Assembly: GCF_011777495.1 (NCBI RefSeq)
Contig: NZ_JAATJS010000002.1
Coordinates: 186,001 to 250,000 of the forward strand
Reading direction: 5' to 3'
DNA: 64,000 nt
DNA from: Microvirga terricola
Lineage (GTDB): Bacteria > Pseudomonadota > Alphaproteobacteria > Rhizobiales > Beijerinckiaceae
The translations under genes and the position numbers were made by a program. Positions within the stretch are counted from its first letter, which is position 1. Each line of letters starts with the position of its first letter. Positions 37,924 to 47,483 of the stretch are shown piece by piece. The notes below the pieces were generated by a model, which made no database searches, had not been told where the DNA came from, and worked only from the letters and a program-made list of their open reading frames with translations.

Positions 37924-39582
37924 TCACTGCTTCCGCTTCAAAGCCCACAGGCATGCGCGCATCAGCACAGAGGCCACGACCACGATGCCCATGGTGCAGG
38001 TGGCATAGGCTGCCGCCTGCGACGTGAAGCCCGCTTCATCCAGCCGCATGATCGACACCGATGCGACGCTCACTGACGCGGTGATGAGGAAGATGACAGC
38101 GGAGAGCGTCACCATGGAGCGCATGAACATGAAGAAGAAGACGGAGACAAGCGTCGGCGCCATGGATGGCACGATCACGTCACGGACCAGGCGCGGCAAG
38201 CTCGCGCCGAGGCACGCGGCGGATTCTTCCAGCGTCGGCGGCACCTGCCGCAGGCCCGTCATCGTCGTCAGGAATCCTTGCGTCCAGTAATGCGTCACGT
38301 TGCAGATCGCGAGCAGCGTCGCGGTGCCGTAGAGCGCATAGACCGGAAGGCCGGGCACGTTGAAGGCGAAGATATAGGCGAGACCGAGCACGAGCCCCGG
38401 CACCGCCGCGGGCAGCAGGCAGAGGAAATAGATCGGCTTCACGATGTGGCGCGGCAGCCGTTGCAGTGAAAAGCCGAGCGCGAAAAGCATGAGTGAGCCG
38501 ATCACGCCGGCAACGATGGAAATCTGCACCGTCGTCCAGAGCGGATCGTAACCGCCCGCGACCTTGACCGCGTAGTGCTTGAGCGTGAGATCGAAACGAT
38601 AGGGCCAGAGCCACACGAAGCTGCCATAGATGACGATGGCGACGGTGACGACGGGCAGAAGGGCCACGAGCCACGCGGCAAGCGTCATCGGCACGTCGCG
38701 CTTCGGCGTGAAGGTCGGCACCAGCGGCACGGCGGAATCGCTCACCGAGCCGAACTGGCGCTGCGAGGCGACGCGTTCAAGATAGAACGACAGAATTGTC
38801 GGCAGCAGGAGCAGGATGCCGACCACCGCGCCGAGGTTGAAGTTCATCTGCCCCACGACTTGATTGTAGATCTCAGTCGCGAGAATGGCATAGTCGCCGC
38901 CGATGGTCGCGGCGTTGCCGAAATCGGTGATCGTGACCGTGAAGACGATAAAGCCCGCGCTTAGGAGACCGAACTTGATGTTCGGCAACGTGATGTCGAC
39001 GAACTTCCTGAAGCCCGACGTGCCAAGAATCTCCGCCGCTTCATAGATACGCGCATCCGCCGCCCGCAGCGCCGCGCCGATGATCAGCACTGCCTGCGGC
39101 AGCGCATAAAGCCCGTTGGCGATCAAGAGGCCCCAGAAGCCGTAGATGTTGATGTCGAGGCCCGTCGTCTTGGTGACGATACCGTTGCGTCCAAGCAGGA
39201 AGATGAGGCCGAGCCCCTGCACCAGCGAGGGAGCGAGAAGCGGCAGCGACACCGCCCCGAGAAGAAGCGCGCGTCCCGGCACCTTGCAGCGATGCACCGC
39301 ATAGGCCACGACAAGCCCGCACATCAGCACCGCCGCCGTGGTGGAGAGCGACATCACCAGACTGTTGACGGTCGCGCGCCAAAAACTCGGTGCATTGAGA
39401 ATGCGGATGTAGTTGCCGATGCCGATTCCCCCGTCGGCTTCCGTGAGACTCCGGGTGACGACGGTGAGGAGCGGATAGGCAAAGAAGATCGTCAGTGCCG
39501 TGAGTGGAACGAAGAGACAGAAGCCGAGAAACAGCTTGTCGATATCGAGTTCGCGCCATGCCGGCGCAGCGGTCGCACTCAT
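37924..39582 (-). CDS. ABC transporter permease, fused two-domain (2-aminoethylphosphonate/iron type)
   Basis: About 552 residues from ATG 39582, with roughly twelve membrane segments and two inner-membrane permease domains, each with an EAA-like loop (EILGTSGFRKFVDITLPNIK in the first half, ESAACLGASLPRLVRDVIVP in the second). Such fused permeases pair with one ATPase and a periplasmic binding protein, as in the operon here. ATGA overlap with the upstream ATPase stop (39579-39582) shows translational coupling. The TIGR03262-like arrangement suggests phosphonate, but Fe3+-type relatives are close, so substrate is uncertain. Confidence 0.88.
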   Translation of the reverse strand: MSATAAPAWRELDIDKLFLGFCLFVPLTALTIFFAYPLLTVVTRSLTEADGGIGIGNYIRILNAPSFWRATVNSLVMSLSTTAAVLMCGLVVAYAVHRCKVPGRALLLGAVSLPLLAPSLVQGLGLIFLLGRNGIVTKTTGLDINIYGFWGLLIANGLYALPQAVLIIGAALRAADARIYEAAEILGTSGFRKFVDITLPNIKFGLLSAGFIVFTVTITDFGNAATIGGDYAILATEIYNQVVGQMNFNLGAVVGILLLLPTILSFYLERVASQRQFGSVSDSAVPLVPTFTPKRDVPMTLAAWLVALLPVVTVAIVIYGSFVWLWPYRFDLTLKHYAVKVAGGYDPLWTTVQISIVAGVIGSLMLFALGFSLQRLPRHIVKPIYFLCLLPAAVPGLVLGLAYIFAFNVPGLPVYALYGTATLLAICNVTHYWTQGFLTTMTGLRQVPPTLEESAACLGASLPRLVRDVIVPSMAPTLVSVFFFMFMRSMVTLSAVIFLITASVSVASVSIMRLDEAGFTSQAAAYATCTMGIVVVASVLMRACLWALKRKQ

Positions 39583-40580
39583 TGTGGCGCCACCCAAGCG
39601 CAGCGATGGGGCGCGATGTCGATGCCGACTTCCGCACCCGGCACGAGGCTGGTGCGGCCCGCTTCTTCGGCGACAAGCTTTCCGCCCGGCCAGTCCAGCT
39701 CGATGCGGGAGAGATTGCCGAGGAAGTGCACCTGCCGCACACGCGCGCCCGTCGCGCCGGGGCGAAGCGTGATATCTTCCGGGCGAATGCAGGCGATATA
39801 GTCGGCGGGCGGCGTGTGGCCGTTGAGCAGATGCGACGCCCATTGGCGGATCGTGCTCTGCTCCATGAGGTTGCTGACGCCCATGAAGTCCGCAACGAAG
39901 CGATTCACCGGCGTTGCATAAAGCTCGCCCGGCGTGCCGACCTGCGCGATCTTGCCATGCTGCATGCACACCACGCGGTCAGCGAGAAGCAGCGCTTCTT
40001 CCTGATCATGCGTGACCATGATGGTGAGGATGCCGAGGCGCTGCTGCAACTCGCGAATTTCCGCGCGCAGCTCGGTGCGCACCTTCGCGTCGAGCGCGGA
40101 GAGCGGCTCGTCCAGCAACAGAAGCTTTGGATCGACTGCGACGGCGCGCGCCAGCGCCACGCGCTGCTGCTGGCCGCCGGAGAGCTGATAAGGATAGCGA
40201 TCCGCCAGATGCGGCAGGCGGATCAGATCGAGAAGTTGGCCGACGCGTTCCTTGATCTCGGCGGTAGGCCTGCCGCGGATCTTCAATCCGTAGCCGATGT
40301 TCTGGGCCACGGTCATGTTGGGAAACAACGAATAGGCCTGAAAAACGATGCCGAAGCCGCGGTCGCGCGCGGGAATGCGCGTCAGGTCTTCGCCATCGAG
40401 CCGCAATTGTCCCCTGTCAGGCATCGACAGGCCGGCAATGAGCCGGAGCAATGTCGTCTTGCCGCAGCCGGACGGACCGAGGAGGCAGATGAATTCCGGA
40501 GCCTCGGCGGAGAAGGACACGTCGTCGAGGGCGACGACGGGTCCGAACTCCTTGGTGATGTTCTGAAGGTGCAGCTTCAT
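39579..40580 (-). CDS. ABC transporter ATP-binding protein (putative 2-aminoethylphosphonate type)
   Basis: 333 residues from ATG 40580 (MKLHLQNITKEFGP). Walker A GPSGCGKTT, Q-loop in VFQAYSLFP, signature LSGGQQQRVALARA, Walker B LLLLDEPLSALD and H-loop THDQEEAL are all present, followed by a regulatory TOBE domain (PEDITLRPGATGARVRQV). The architecture is that of Fe3+/polyamine/phosphonate importers. It starts 14 bases after the binding-protein stop and overlaps the permease start by four bases. Confidence 0.9.
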   Translation of the reverse strand: MKLHLQNITKEFGPVVALDDVSFSAEAPEFICLLGPSGCGKTTLLRLIAGLSMPDRGQLRLDGEDLTRIPARDRGFGIVFQAYSLFPNMTVAQNIGYGLKIRGRPTAEIKERVGQLLDLIRLPHLADRYPYQLSGGQQQRVALARAVAVDPKLLLLDEPLSALDAKVRTELRAEIRELQQRLGILTIMVTHDQEEALLLADRVVCMQHGKIAQVGTPGELYATPVNRFVADFMGVSNLMEQSTIRQWASHLLNGHTPPADYIACIRPEDITLRPGATGARVRQVHFLGNLSRIELDWPGGKLVAEEAGRTSLVPGAEVGIDIAPHRCAWVAPQ

Positions 40581-40594
40581 CGGGCTGGCTTCCG

Positions 40595-41590
40595 TCAGCG
40601 GCCGATTTCCTTCTGCCAACGCTCCAGAATGGCGTCGCGCTCCTTAGCCGACTTGGCGAAGTCGATGGGGAGCAGCGCCTTGGTGACATCTGCCGGCAGG
40701 CCGGCCTTGATCGAGTCGGCCGAGGGCTTGTAGCCGGCGGTGGTCACGATCTCTTTGTACTTGCCGTAGATCGAGGCAGCCTCCGGCGAGAGCGTCCAAT
40801 CGAGGAAGCGCTGCGCATCCGCCTTGTTCTTCGCGCTCTTCATCAGCGCGGATGCTTCAAGCTCGTAGCCCGCGCCCTTGGCCGGAATGACCATGGTGAC
40901 GGGGAAGCCTTCCGTGACCGACTGGACGGCCGCGAACGCCAGCGACGTGCCGACCGCGAACTCGCCCGCGCGCGCCGCCTTGCACGGACGCGAACCGGAC
41001 TTGATGTATTGCGCGACGTTGGCGTCGAGATCTTTGAGGAACTTCCAGCCCTTTTCCTCGCCCATCTGCTGCAGGATGCCGACGATCTGGAGATAGCCGG
41101 TGCCGGAGGAAACCGGGTTCGGCATCACCACTTCGCCCTTGAACTTGGGATCGAGCAGGTCTTCCCAATCCTTCGGCACCGGCAAGCCCTTGGCTTTCAC
41201 GCGCTCGTTGTTGACGCAGAACGCGGCCATGTATCCGGTGGCGGCGAACCACTTGTCATCCGCCGCGTGATAGGGGGCCGCGAGCTTTTCCGCGCCCTTC
41301 GCCTTATAAGGCTCGAGCAAGCTGAGAATGCGCGGGTCCATCGTATTCGTGACGGCCCAGCCCCAGATCACGTCGTGCTGCGGGTTGGATGCTTCGGCGA
41401 GGATGCGTGCGCCAAGCTCACCCGTCGAAAGCCGCAGCACTTTCAGGTCGATGTCGGGCAGTGCCTTCTTGGCTGCTGCCGTATAATCCGCAATCTCATC
41501 TTCCTCGAGCGCGGTGTATGCTGTGACCGTACCGGCATGTGCTGCGCCGGAAAGCAAAAGACTTAAGGCAAGAGCATTCCATACTTTCAT
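40595..41590 (-). CDS. ABC transporter periplasmic substrate-binding protein (TIGR03261-like, 2-aminoethylphosphonate type)
   Basis: 331 residues with a signal peptide ending GAAHA (MKVWNALALSLLLSGAAHAG). The mature part carries the family features: TAYTALEEDEI, NPQHDVIWGWAVTN, WEDLLDPKFKGEVVMPNPVS, SGTGYLQIVG and GSRPCKAARAGEFAVGTSLA. It resembles the phosphonate set TIGR03261 more than the ferric class, but assignment rests on memory of the family. First gene of a three-gene operon transcribed leftwards. Confidence 0.85.
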   Translation of the reverse strand: MKVWNALALSLLLSGAAHAGTVTAYTALEEDEIADYTAAAKKALPDIDLKVLRLSTGELGARILAEASNPQHDVIWGWAVTNTMDPRILSLLEPYKAKGAEKLAAPYHAADDKWFAATGYMAAFCVNNERVKAKGLPVPKDWEDLLDPKFKGEVVMPNPVSSGTGYLQIVGILQQMGEEKGWKFLKDLDANVAQYIKSGSRPCKAARAGEFAVGTSLAFAAVQSVTEGFPVTMVIPAKGAGYELEASALMKSAKNKADAQRFLDWTLSPEAASIYGKYKEIVTTAGYKPSADSIKAGLPADVTKALLPIDFAKSAKERDAILERWQKEIGR

Positions 41591-41687
41591 TTTGCCAGTC
41601 CCCTCTGCGCATGTTGCGCTTGTGTAATTAGTTAGCAGACTTACAAATACACGATATCTTGTCCACTACCTTGTTTGGGGGATTTTT

Positions 41688-42476
41688 ATGCAGCGTCATG
41701 CGAGCGGCGACTTCAGGCGGATTGCGGCTTTTGCCGAGGAATTGACGGCGTTGGCGGCGCCCATTGCGCTTCGTTACTTCCGCCAAAAGCTTTTGGTCGA
41801 ATCCAAGGCAGATGCCTCGCCGGTGACCATTGCCGACCGCGAGATCGAACTCGCCGTACGCCATAAGATCCGCGAACGCTTTCCCGATCACGGCCTCTTT
41901 GGCGAGGAGCATGGCCTGGACAAGGCCGAGGCCGAGCGCATGTGGGTGATCGATCCCATCGACGGCACCAAGAGCTTCATTTCCGGCATGCCGACCTTCG
42001 GTACGCTGATCGCTTATCTCGAAAGTGGTACTCCCAAAGTAGGGGTCATCGACCATCCGGTGCTGCGCGAGCGCTGGGTCGGACAAGCAGGCGAGGTCAC
42101 GCGCTACAACGGCCAGCCCTGCGCCACGAGCGGAAAGACGAAGCTGTCGGACGCGATCCTTTACGCAACGACGCCGGATATTTTCACCGGCCGCGACCGT
42201 GATTGCTTCGAGGCGCTGAGCAAGCGCGTGGCTTTGCGCCGCTTCGGCGGTGACTGCTATGCCTATGCGCTTCTCGCGAGCGGACATGTTGACGTGGTCG
42301 CTGAGGTGGATCTTCAGCCTTACGATTACCTCTCGCTCGTGCCGGTCATCGAGGGCGCGGGCGGCGTCATCACCGATTGGTCGGGCAAGGCACTAGGCCT
42401 GAACAGCGACGGACGCGTGGTCGCAGCTGCAACCCCGGCGCTGCACGCGGAGGTGCTCGCGGCTCTCAAGGGGTGA
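41688..42476 (+). CDS. Inositol monophosphatase family protein (histidinol-phosphatase-like)
   Basis: 262 residues. The metal-binding motifs are visible: GEEHG (residues 65-70), WVIDPIDGTKSFISGMP and GGDCYAYALLASGHVDVVAE with the second-metal Asp in DLQPYDYLSL. The GTKSFISG and GGDCYAY variants are the forms seen in the HisN-type histidinol phosphatases of this superfamily, so it may make histidinol, but inositol or other phosphomonoesters cannot be excluded. It is divergent from the ABC binding-protein gene, sharing a 97-base promoter region, so the pair may be co-regulated. Confidence 0.85.
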   Translation: MQRHASGDFRRIAAFAEELTALAAPIALRYFRQKLLVESKADASPVTIADREIELAVRHKIRERFPDHGLFGEEHGLDKAEAERMWVIDPIDGTKSFISGMPTFGTLIAYLESGTPKVGVIDHPVLRERWVGQAGEVTRYNGQPCATSGKTKLSDAILYATTPDIFTGRDRDCFEALSKRVALRRFGGDCYAYALLASGHVDVVAEVDLQPYDYLSLVPVIEGAGGVITDWSGKALGLNSDGRVVAAATPALHAEVLAALKG

Positions 42477-42480
42477 GGCT

Positions 42481-43509
42481 TTAAGCGTCCGCGACCTTCG
42501 GCGCCAAGGCGTTGACGGTGCCGCCGATGAGGTTAGTGCTGAGCAGGTGCTCGGTCGTCAGCGCGAAGCGCACCGGGATAAGAGCATCGGGTAGGGCGGC
42601 GATCCAGGCCTTGGCCTCGCGCGCCGCTGCCACCGCTTCTTCTCGCGACACGGCGCGGAAGCGCACCGGCGAGCCGGGCCGCAACTGCGCGAAATGGTCG
42701 AGATCGGCGCTGATCACGGTGGCGATCTTCGGATAGCCGCCGGTGGTCTGCCGGTCGCGCATCAGCACGATGGGGTGTCCTGCGCCCGGCACCTGGATAT
42801 GCCCGTCGACGATGCCGTCGGAAACAATATTGAAGCCCTTCGCATGGTCGAGTTTCGGCCCGGAAAGCTGAAAGCCCATGCGGTCCGCCTGGGGGGTGAT
42901 GGTGAATTCGCTTTCCAGGAACAAGCGAATGGCGTCTTCCGTGAAATAATCGTCCTGCGGCCCCAGCATCACGCGGATCGTATCGGGCAGTTGGGGGAGG
43001 TCGCCCGTAAAATGCACCGGCGCACCTTCCTGCGCCTCCGCCCGGCAGGGCAGCCGGTCGCCAGGCTGAATGGAGCCGCCATTGTGGCCGCCGAGTTTCG
43101 AGCGGGGATGGAACGACAGGCTGCCGAGCTGCGGCGCGATGGCAAAGCCGCCCGCGACCGCGAGATAGGCAAAGGTGCCCGTGCGGGCATGACCGATCTC
43201 GGCCGTCTCGCCATCCCTCAAAATCGCCGTCGTGTGCGGCGGGATGGCGGTGCCTTCGATGCGCAAGGTTGCGCCCGCGCCCGCAAGCGCAATGCGCAGA
43301 TCGCCGCCGGACGCGGCCAGCGTCCCGCCGAGATTCATGAATTCGAGGGCGGCGGTCTCGGGCGCATTGCCGACCAGCGCGTTGGTGAGCGCGAGCGAAC
43401 GCTTGTCCATCGCACCAGAGGGGGAGACGCCGAAGCGCTGGTAACCGAGCCGTCCACGATCCTGCAGCGTCGTCATCGGCCCGCAGGTTTTGACAACGAG
43501 CTCCGTCAT
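42481..43509 (-). CDS. pxpC: 5-oxoprolinase subunit C (PxpC / biotin-dependent carboxyltransferase family)
   Basis: 342 residues with the KipA/allophanate-hydrolase subunit 2 features: TLQDRGRLGYQRFGVSPSGA, DRLPCRAE, GPQDDYFTEDAIRLFLESEF and VPGAGHPIVLMRDRQTTGGY. PxpB and PxpC act with PxpA to hydrolyse 5-oxoproline with ATP. Its start codon overlaps the pxpB stop by four bases (ATGA), so the two are coupled. No pxpA is in the window. Confidence 0.93.
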   Translation of the reverse strand: MTELVVKTCGPMTTLQDRGRLGYQRFGVSPSGAMDKRSLALTNALVGNAPETAALEFMNLGGTLAASGGDLRIALAGAGATLRIEGTAIPPHTTAILRDGETAEIGHARTGTFAYLAVAGGFAIAPQLGSLSFHPRSKLGGHNGGSIQPGDRLPCRAEAQEGAPVHFTGDLPQLPDTIRVMLGPQDDYFTEDAIRLFLESEFTITPQADRMGFQLSGPKLDHAKGFNIVSDGIVDGHIQVPGAGHPIVLMRDRQTTGGYPKIATVISADLDHFAQLRPGSPVRFRAVSREEAVAAAREAKAWIAALPDALIPVRFALTTEHLLSTNLIGGTVNALAPKVADA

Positions 43510-44228
43510 GGCGTCACAAGCTCCGCCACTAGCTCGCCCGCAAGCGCTGCGCGTTCAAGGGAGGCCCATTGGAAAGCGTCGATAGGCTGAAACACGACCT
43601 CGTCGCCAGCAGCCAGAAGAAAGGCCGGGTCGCGCTCGGGCGCGTAGCTGCGCACAGGCGTGCGGCCCAAAAGGTGCCAGCCGCTCGGCCCTTCGATGGA
43701 CATCACGGCGGCCTGCGCGCCGCCGATAATGATGGACCCGGCTGGAATCTTGGCCCTCGGCTGTGTCCGGCGCGGGGTCGCGATCCTGGGATCGAGCCCG
43801 CCGAGATAGGCGAATCCCGGCATGAAGCCGATCATGTAGACGCGGTAGATCGCGGCGGAATGGATCTCGATGAGCTGTTGCGGCGAAAGGCCGTGCTGCC
43901 CCGCCACCTCGTCGAGGTCCTCTCCAAAAGCGCCGCCATAGACCACGGGTACCCGCCAGCGCCGGCCGATGGCGTTGCGGGGGGCAATCGTCGCCGCCTT
44001 TTCGGTGAGGAAGGCGGCAAGCGCGTCGTAATCCGTAAGTGTTGGGTCGAATTGGATCGTCAGCGAGCGGTAGGTCGGCACGGTCTCGATGAGGCCCGCG
44101 GGCGGGGAGGCCAGCAGCAGATCCTCGAGCGCGAGCACCTTTCCGTTCAGGTCCGGGTCGATGGCGTCCCCGAACTCGACGGAGAGCGCGCTGTCGCCGC
44201 AGGGGAGAATTCTCGCTGTCCGCACCAT
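43506..44228 (-). CDS. pxpB: 5-oxoprolinase subunit B (PxpB / KipI family)
   Basis: 240 residues. The family pattern is visible: PCGDSALSVEFGDAID, YRSLTIQFDPTLTDYDALAA, VPVVYGGAFGEDLDEVAGQH, and FMPGFAYLGGLDPRIATPRR. It forms the partner of PxpC. The downstream start overlap shows an operon with pxpC. The alternative label, KipI-like kinase inhibitor, applies in Bacillus but is less likely here. Confidence 0.93.
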   Translation of the reverse strand: MVRTARILPCGDSALSVEFGDAIDPDLNGKVLALEDLLLASPPAGLIETVPTYRSLTIQFDPTLTDYDALAAFLTEKAATIAPRNAIGRRWRVPVVYGGAFGEDLDEVAGQHGLSPQQLIEIHSAAIYRVYMIGFMPGFAYLGGLDPRIATPRRTQPRAKIPAGSIIIGGAQAAVMSIEGPSGWHLLGRTPVRSYAPERDPAFLLAAGDEVVFQPIDAFQWASLERAALAGELVAELVTP

Positions 44229-44380
44229 ATTGATCGTCGACTATGCCCAATTTCTTGAAATGGTCCCATGTCACATCGGGGCCGATCGTTCAACGGAAAG
44301 GCTCCGCGTCATGCGCCTTTGGTATGCCGAAGGTGCATGTTGATGGCCCCGCGCTCCATGCTATGTCGTAACCGAGATTG

Positions 44381-44404
44381 AAGCCTGCGACGCAGGCTTT
44401 TTTG
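44381..44404 (+). terminator. Terminator-like hairpin immediately upstream of the SDR gene
   Basis: AAGCCTG/CAGGCTT stem with loop CGACG and a T-run TTTTTT, ending eight bases before the start of the 44412 gene. Nothing is transcribed towards it from the left on the plus strand within the window, so it lies in that gene's own leader. Confidence 0.6.
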
Positions 44405-44411
44405 GGAGTAG

Positions 44412-45200
44412 ATGACGATGTTGAAGTCCAAGACGGCTGTCGTGACCGGTTCCACCAGCGGCATCGGCCTGGCTATTGCCCGCGCCCTCGCGAAGGAGGG
44501 CGCTTCCGTCCTCATCAACGGCTTCGGTCCCGCCGATGAGATCGAGAAGGAGCGCGCCGCCATCGAGTCCGAGTTCGGCGTGAAGGCGATCTATTCCCCG
44601 GCCGACATGTCGAAGCCGGAGGAAATCGAGGGCATGATCCGCCTGGCCGAAAAGACCTATGGCGGCGTCGATGTTCTCGTGAACAATGCCGGCATCCAGT
44701 TTGTCTCGCCGGTCGAGGATTTTCCGGTCGAGAAGTGGAACCAGATTATCGCAATCAATCTCTCCTCGGCCTTCCACACCATCCGCGCGGCGTTGCCCGG
44801 CATGAAGGCGCGAAAGTGGGGACGCGTCATTAACACGGCTTCCGCCCATTCGCTCATCGCTTCGCCGTTCAAGTCGGCTTATGTCGCGGCCAAGCACGGC
44901 ATTGCTGGTCTGACCAAGACGGTCGCGCTTGAGGCGGCGACCCACGGCATCACGGTCAATTGCATCAGCCCCGGCTATGTCTGGACGCCGCTCGTCGAAA
45001 AGCAGATTCCCGACACCATGAAGGCACGCGGGCTGACGAAAGAACAGGTCATCAACGACGTGCTGCTCGAAGCGCAGCCCACCAAGCAATTCGTGACGGT
45101 CGATCAGATTGCGGCTCTGGCCGTGTTCCTGTGCTCGGATGCCGCAAGCCAGATCACCGGCGCCAACCTGTCGATGGATGGCGGCTGGACGGCGAAGTAA
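44412..45200 (+). CDS. bdhA: 3-hydroxybutyrate dehydrogenase (SDR family)
   Basis: 262 residues. Cofactor-binding TGSTSGIG (residues 13-20), catalytic Ser in NTASAHSLIASPF and the YVAAK motif (Tyr and Lys four apart) are present, followed by ISPGYVWTPLVEKQI. The EAQPTKQFVTVDQIA and GANLSMDGGWTAK ends are typical of 3-hydroxybutyrate dehydrogenases, which oxidise 3-hydroxybutyrate to acetoacetate with NAD+ in PHB and ketone metabolism. GGGAGTAG precedes ATG 44412. Confidence 0.9.
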   Translation: MTMLKSKTAVVTGSTSGIGLAIARALAKEGASVLINGFGPADEIEKERAAIESEFGVKAIYSPADMSKPEEIEGMIRLAEKTYGGVDVLVNNAGIQFVSPVEDFPVEKWNQIIAINLSSAFHTIRAALPGMKARKWGRVINTASAHSLIASPFKSAYVAAKHGIAGLTKTVALEAATHGITVNCISPGYVWTPLVEKQIPDTMKARGLTKEQVINDVLLEAQPTKQFVTVDQIAALAVFLCSDAASQITGANLSMDGGWTAK

Positions 45201-45207
45201 CGCCGGT

Positions 45208-46230
<1,023 letters not shown>

Positions 46231-46340
46231 TTACAAAGATTGTATAACGTGCGGAAAATAGGTGGCGTGTCGTCCGAGTGTCATATAATTTTGCAACGGG
46301 GAACCACGGGTTCAAGCCCGGATCACATTGGAGGAATATG

Positions 46341-47414
46341 ATGTTGACCAAGCGCGCCGGCCTTAAGCTGGCTACGGCTTTTGCGGCTCTCATGATCGCC
46401 GGCTCGGCGAATGCCGCCGAGAAACTGCGCCTTCTCACCTGGGCGGATTACGCACCGGCAGACATCGTGGCGCAGTTCACCAAGGAAACCGGCATCGAAG
46501 TTGAGGTCACGCTCTCGAACAATGAAGAGATGATCTCGAAGCTGCGCGCCACGCAGGGCGCGGGCTTCGACCTCGTTCAGCCGAGCCAGGACCGCATCGC
46601 CGGCCCGCAGGTCGAATTCGGCATCTACAAGCCGATCGATCTGTCGAAGCTCAAGGGCGATCTCTTCATCGCCTCGATGCTCGAAGCGACCAAGAAGAAC
46701 ACCACCATCGACGGCAAGGTCTATGGCGTTCCGCACATCTGGGGCACCGACGGCCTGATCGTGAACACGAAGGCAGCCCCGAAGGTTGCCGACTACAACG
46801 ACCTCTGCGATGCGGCGATTGCCGGCAAGACGAGCTTCCGCGCCAAGCGCCCCGCGCTGATCGCGTTCGCTTTCGCCAACGGCATGGATCCCTTCGCGTC
46901 GTACAAGGACGCCAAGGCCTATTCCGCGATGATGGACAAGGTCGGCGCCAAGCTCGCCGAGTGCAAGAAGAACGTGAAGTTCTTCTGGGACGGCAAGGAC
47001 CAGCTCCTCAACGCCCTGCGTTCGGGTGAAGTCGTCGCCGCCATGGCGTGGGATACGGGCGGCTGGAAGCTGAACTCCGAAAACCCGGACCTCAAGTTCG
47101 TCGCTCCGAAGTCGGGCGCACTGGGCTGGGTCGACACGTTTGCGATCCCCGCCAAGGGCCGCAACGACGATGCCGCTTACAAGTGGATCAACTTCAACAT
47201 GCGTCCTGAGATCGCTGCGAAGGTGGCCGCTTCCGCCGGCAACTTCACGGCTTCGAACGGCGCCGACAAGCTCATGCAGGGCAAGCTGAAGGATCAGTTC
47301 GCCGAGAGCTTCCCGAAGGCCGCCATCGACAACATCAAGTGGTATCCGGCGGTGCCTGCTGGCATCGAAGAGATCGAGGGCAAGGTTCTCGACCGCCTGA
47401 AGGCTGGTTCGTAA
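46341..47414 (+). CDS. ABC transporter substrate-binding protein (spermidine/putrescine type)
   Basis: About 357 residues with a signal peptide (MLTKRAGLKLATAFAALMIA, cleavage after ANA). The mature protein has the PotD/PotF outline: LLTWADYAPADIVAQFTKET, NNEEMISKLR, GVPHIWGTDGLIVNT and VDTFAIPAKGRND. ATG 46341 is preferred over 46338 because GGAGG ends six bases upstream. It is the first gene of a four-gene transport operon; a terminator lies between it and the ATPase gene. Confidence 0.88.
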   Translation: MLTKRAGLKLATAFAALMIAGSANAAEKLRLLTWADYAPADIVAQFTKETGIEVEVTLSNNEEMISKLRATQGAGFDLVQPSQDRIAGPQVEFGIYKPIDLSKLKGDLFIASMLEATKKNTTIDGKVYGVPHIWGTDGLIVNTKAAPKVADYNDLCDAAIAGKTSFRAKRPALIAFAFANGMDPFASYKDAKAYSAMMDKVGAKLAECKKNVKFFWDGKDQLLNALRSGEVVAAMAWDTGGWKLNSENPDLKFVAPKSGALGWVDTFAIPAKGRNDDAAYKWINFNMRPEIAAKVAASAGNFTASNGADKLMQGKLKDQFAESFPKAAIDNIKWYPAVPAGIEEIEGKVLDRLKAGS

Positions 47415-47436
47415 TCTCGTCCATCAATTGATCATC

Positions 47437-47468
47437 GTCCCCCGGCTCGTCCGGGGGGCGACTTTTTT
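47437..47468 (+). terminator. Intrinsic terminator between binding-protein gene and ATPase gene
   Basis: Stem CGTCCCCCGG/CCGGGGGGCG (one G-U pair) with loop CTCGT and then ACTTTTTT, 23 bases after the stop of the binding protein gene. It lowers downstream expression relative to the binding protein. Confidence 0.8.
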
Positions 47469-47483
47469 ATGTTTGCACCTTCC

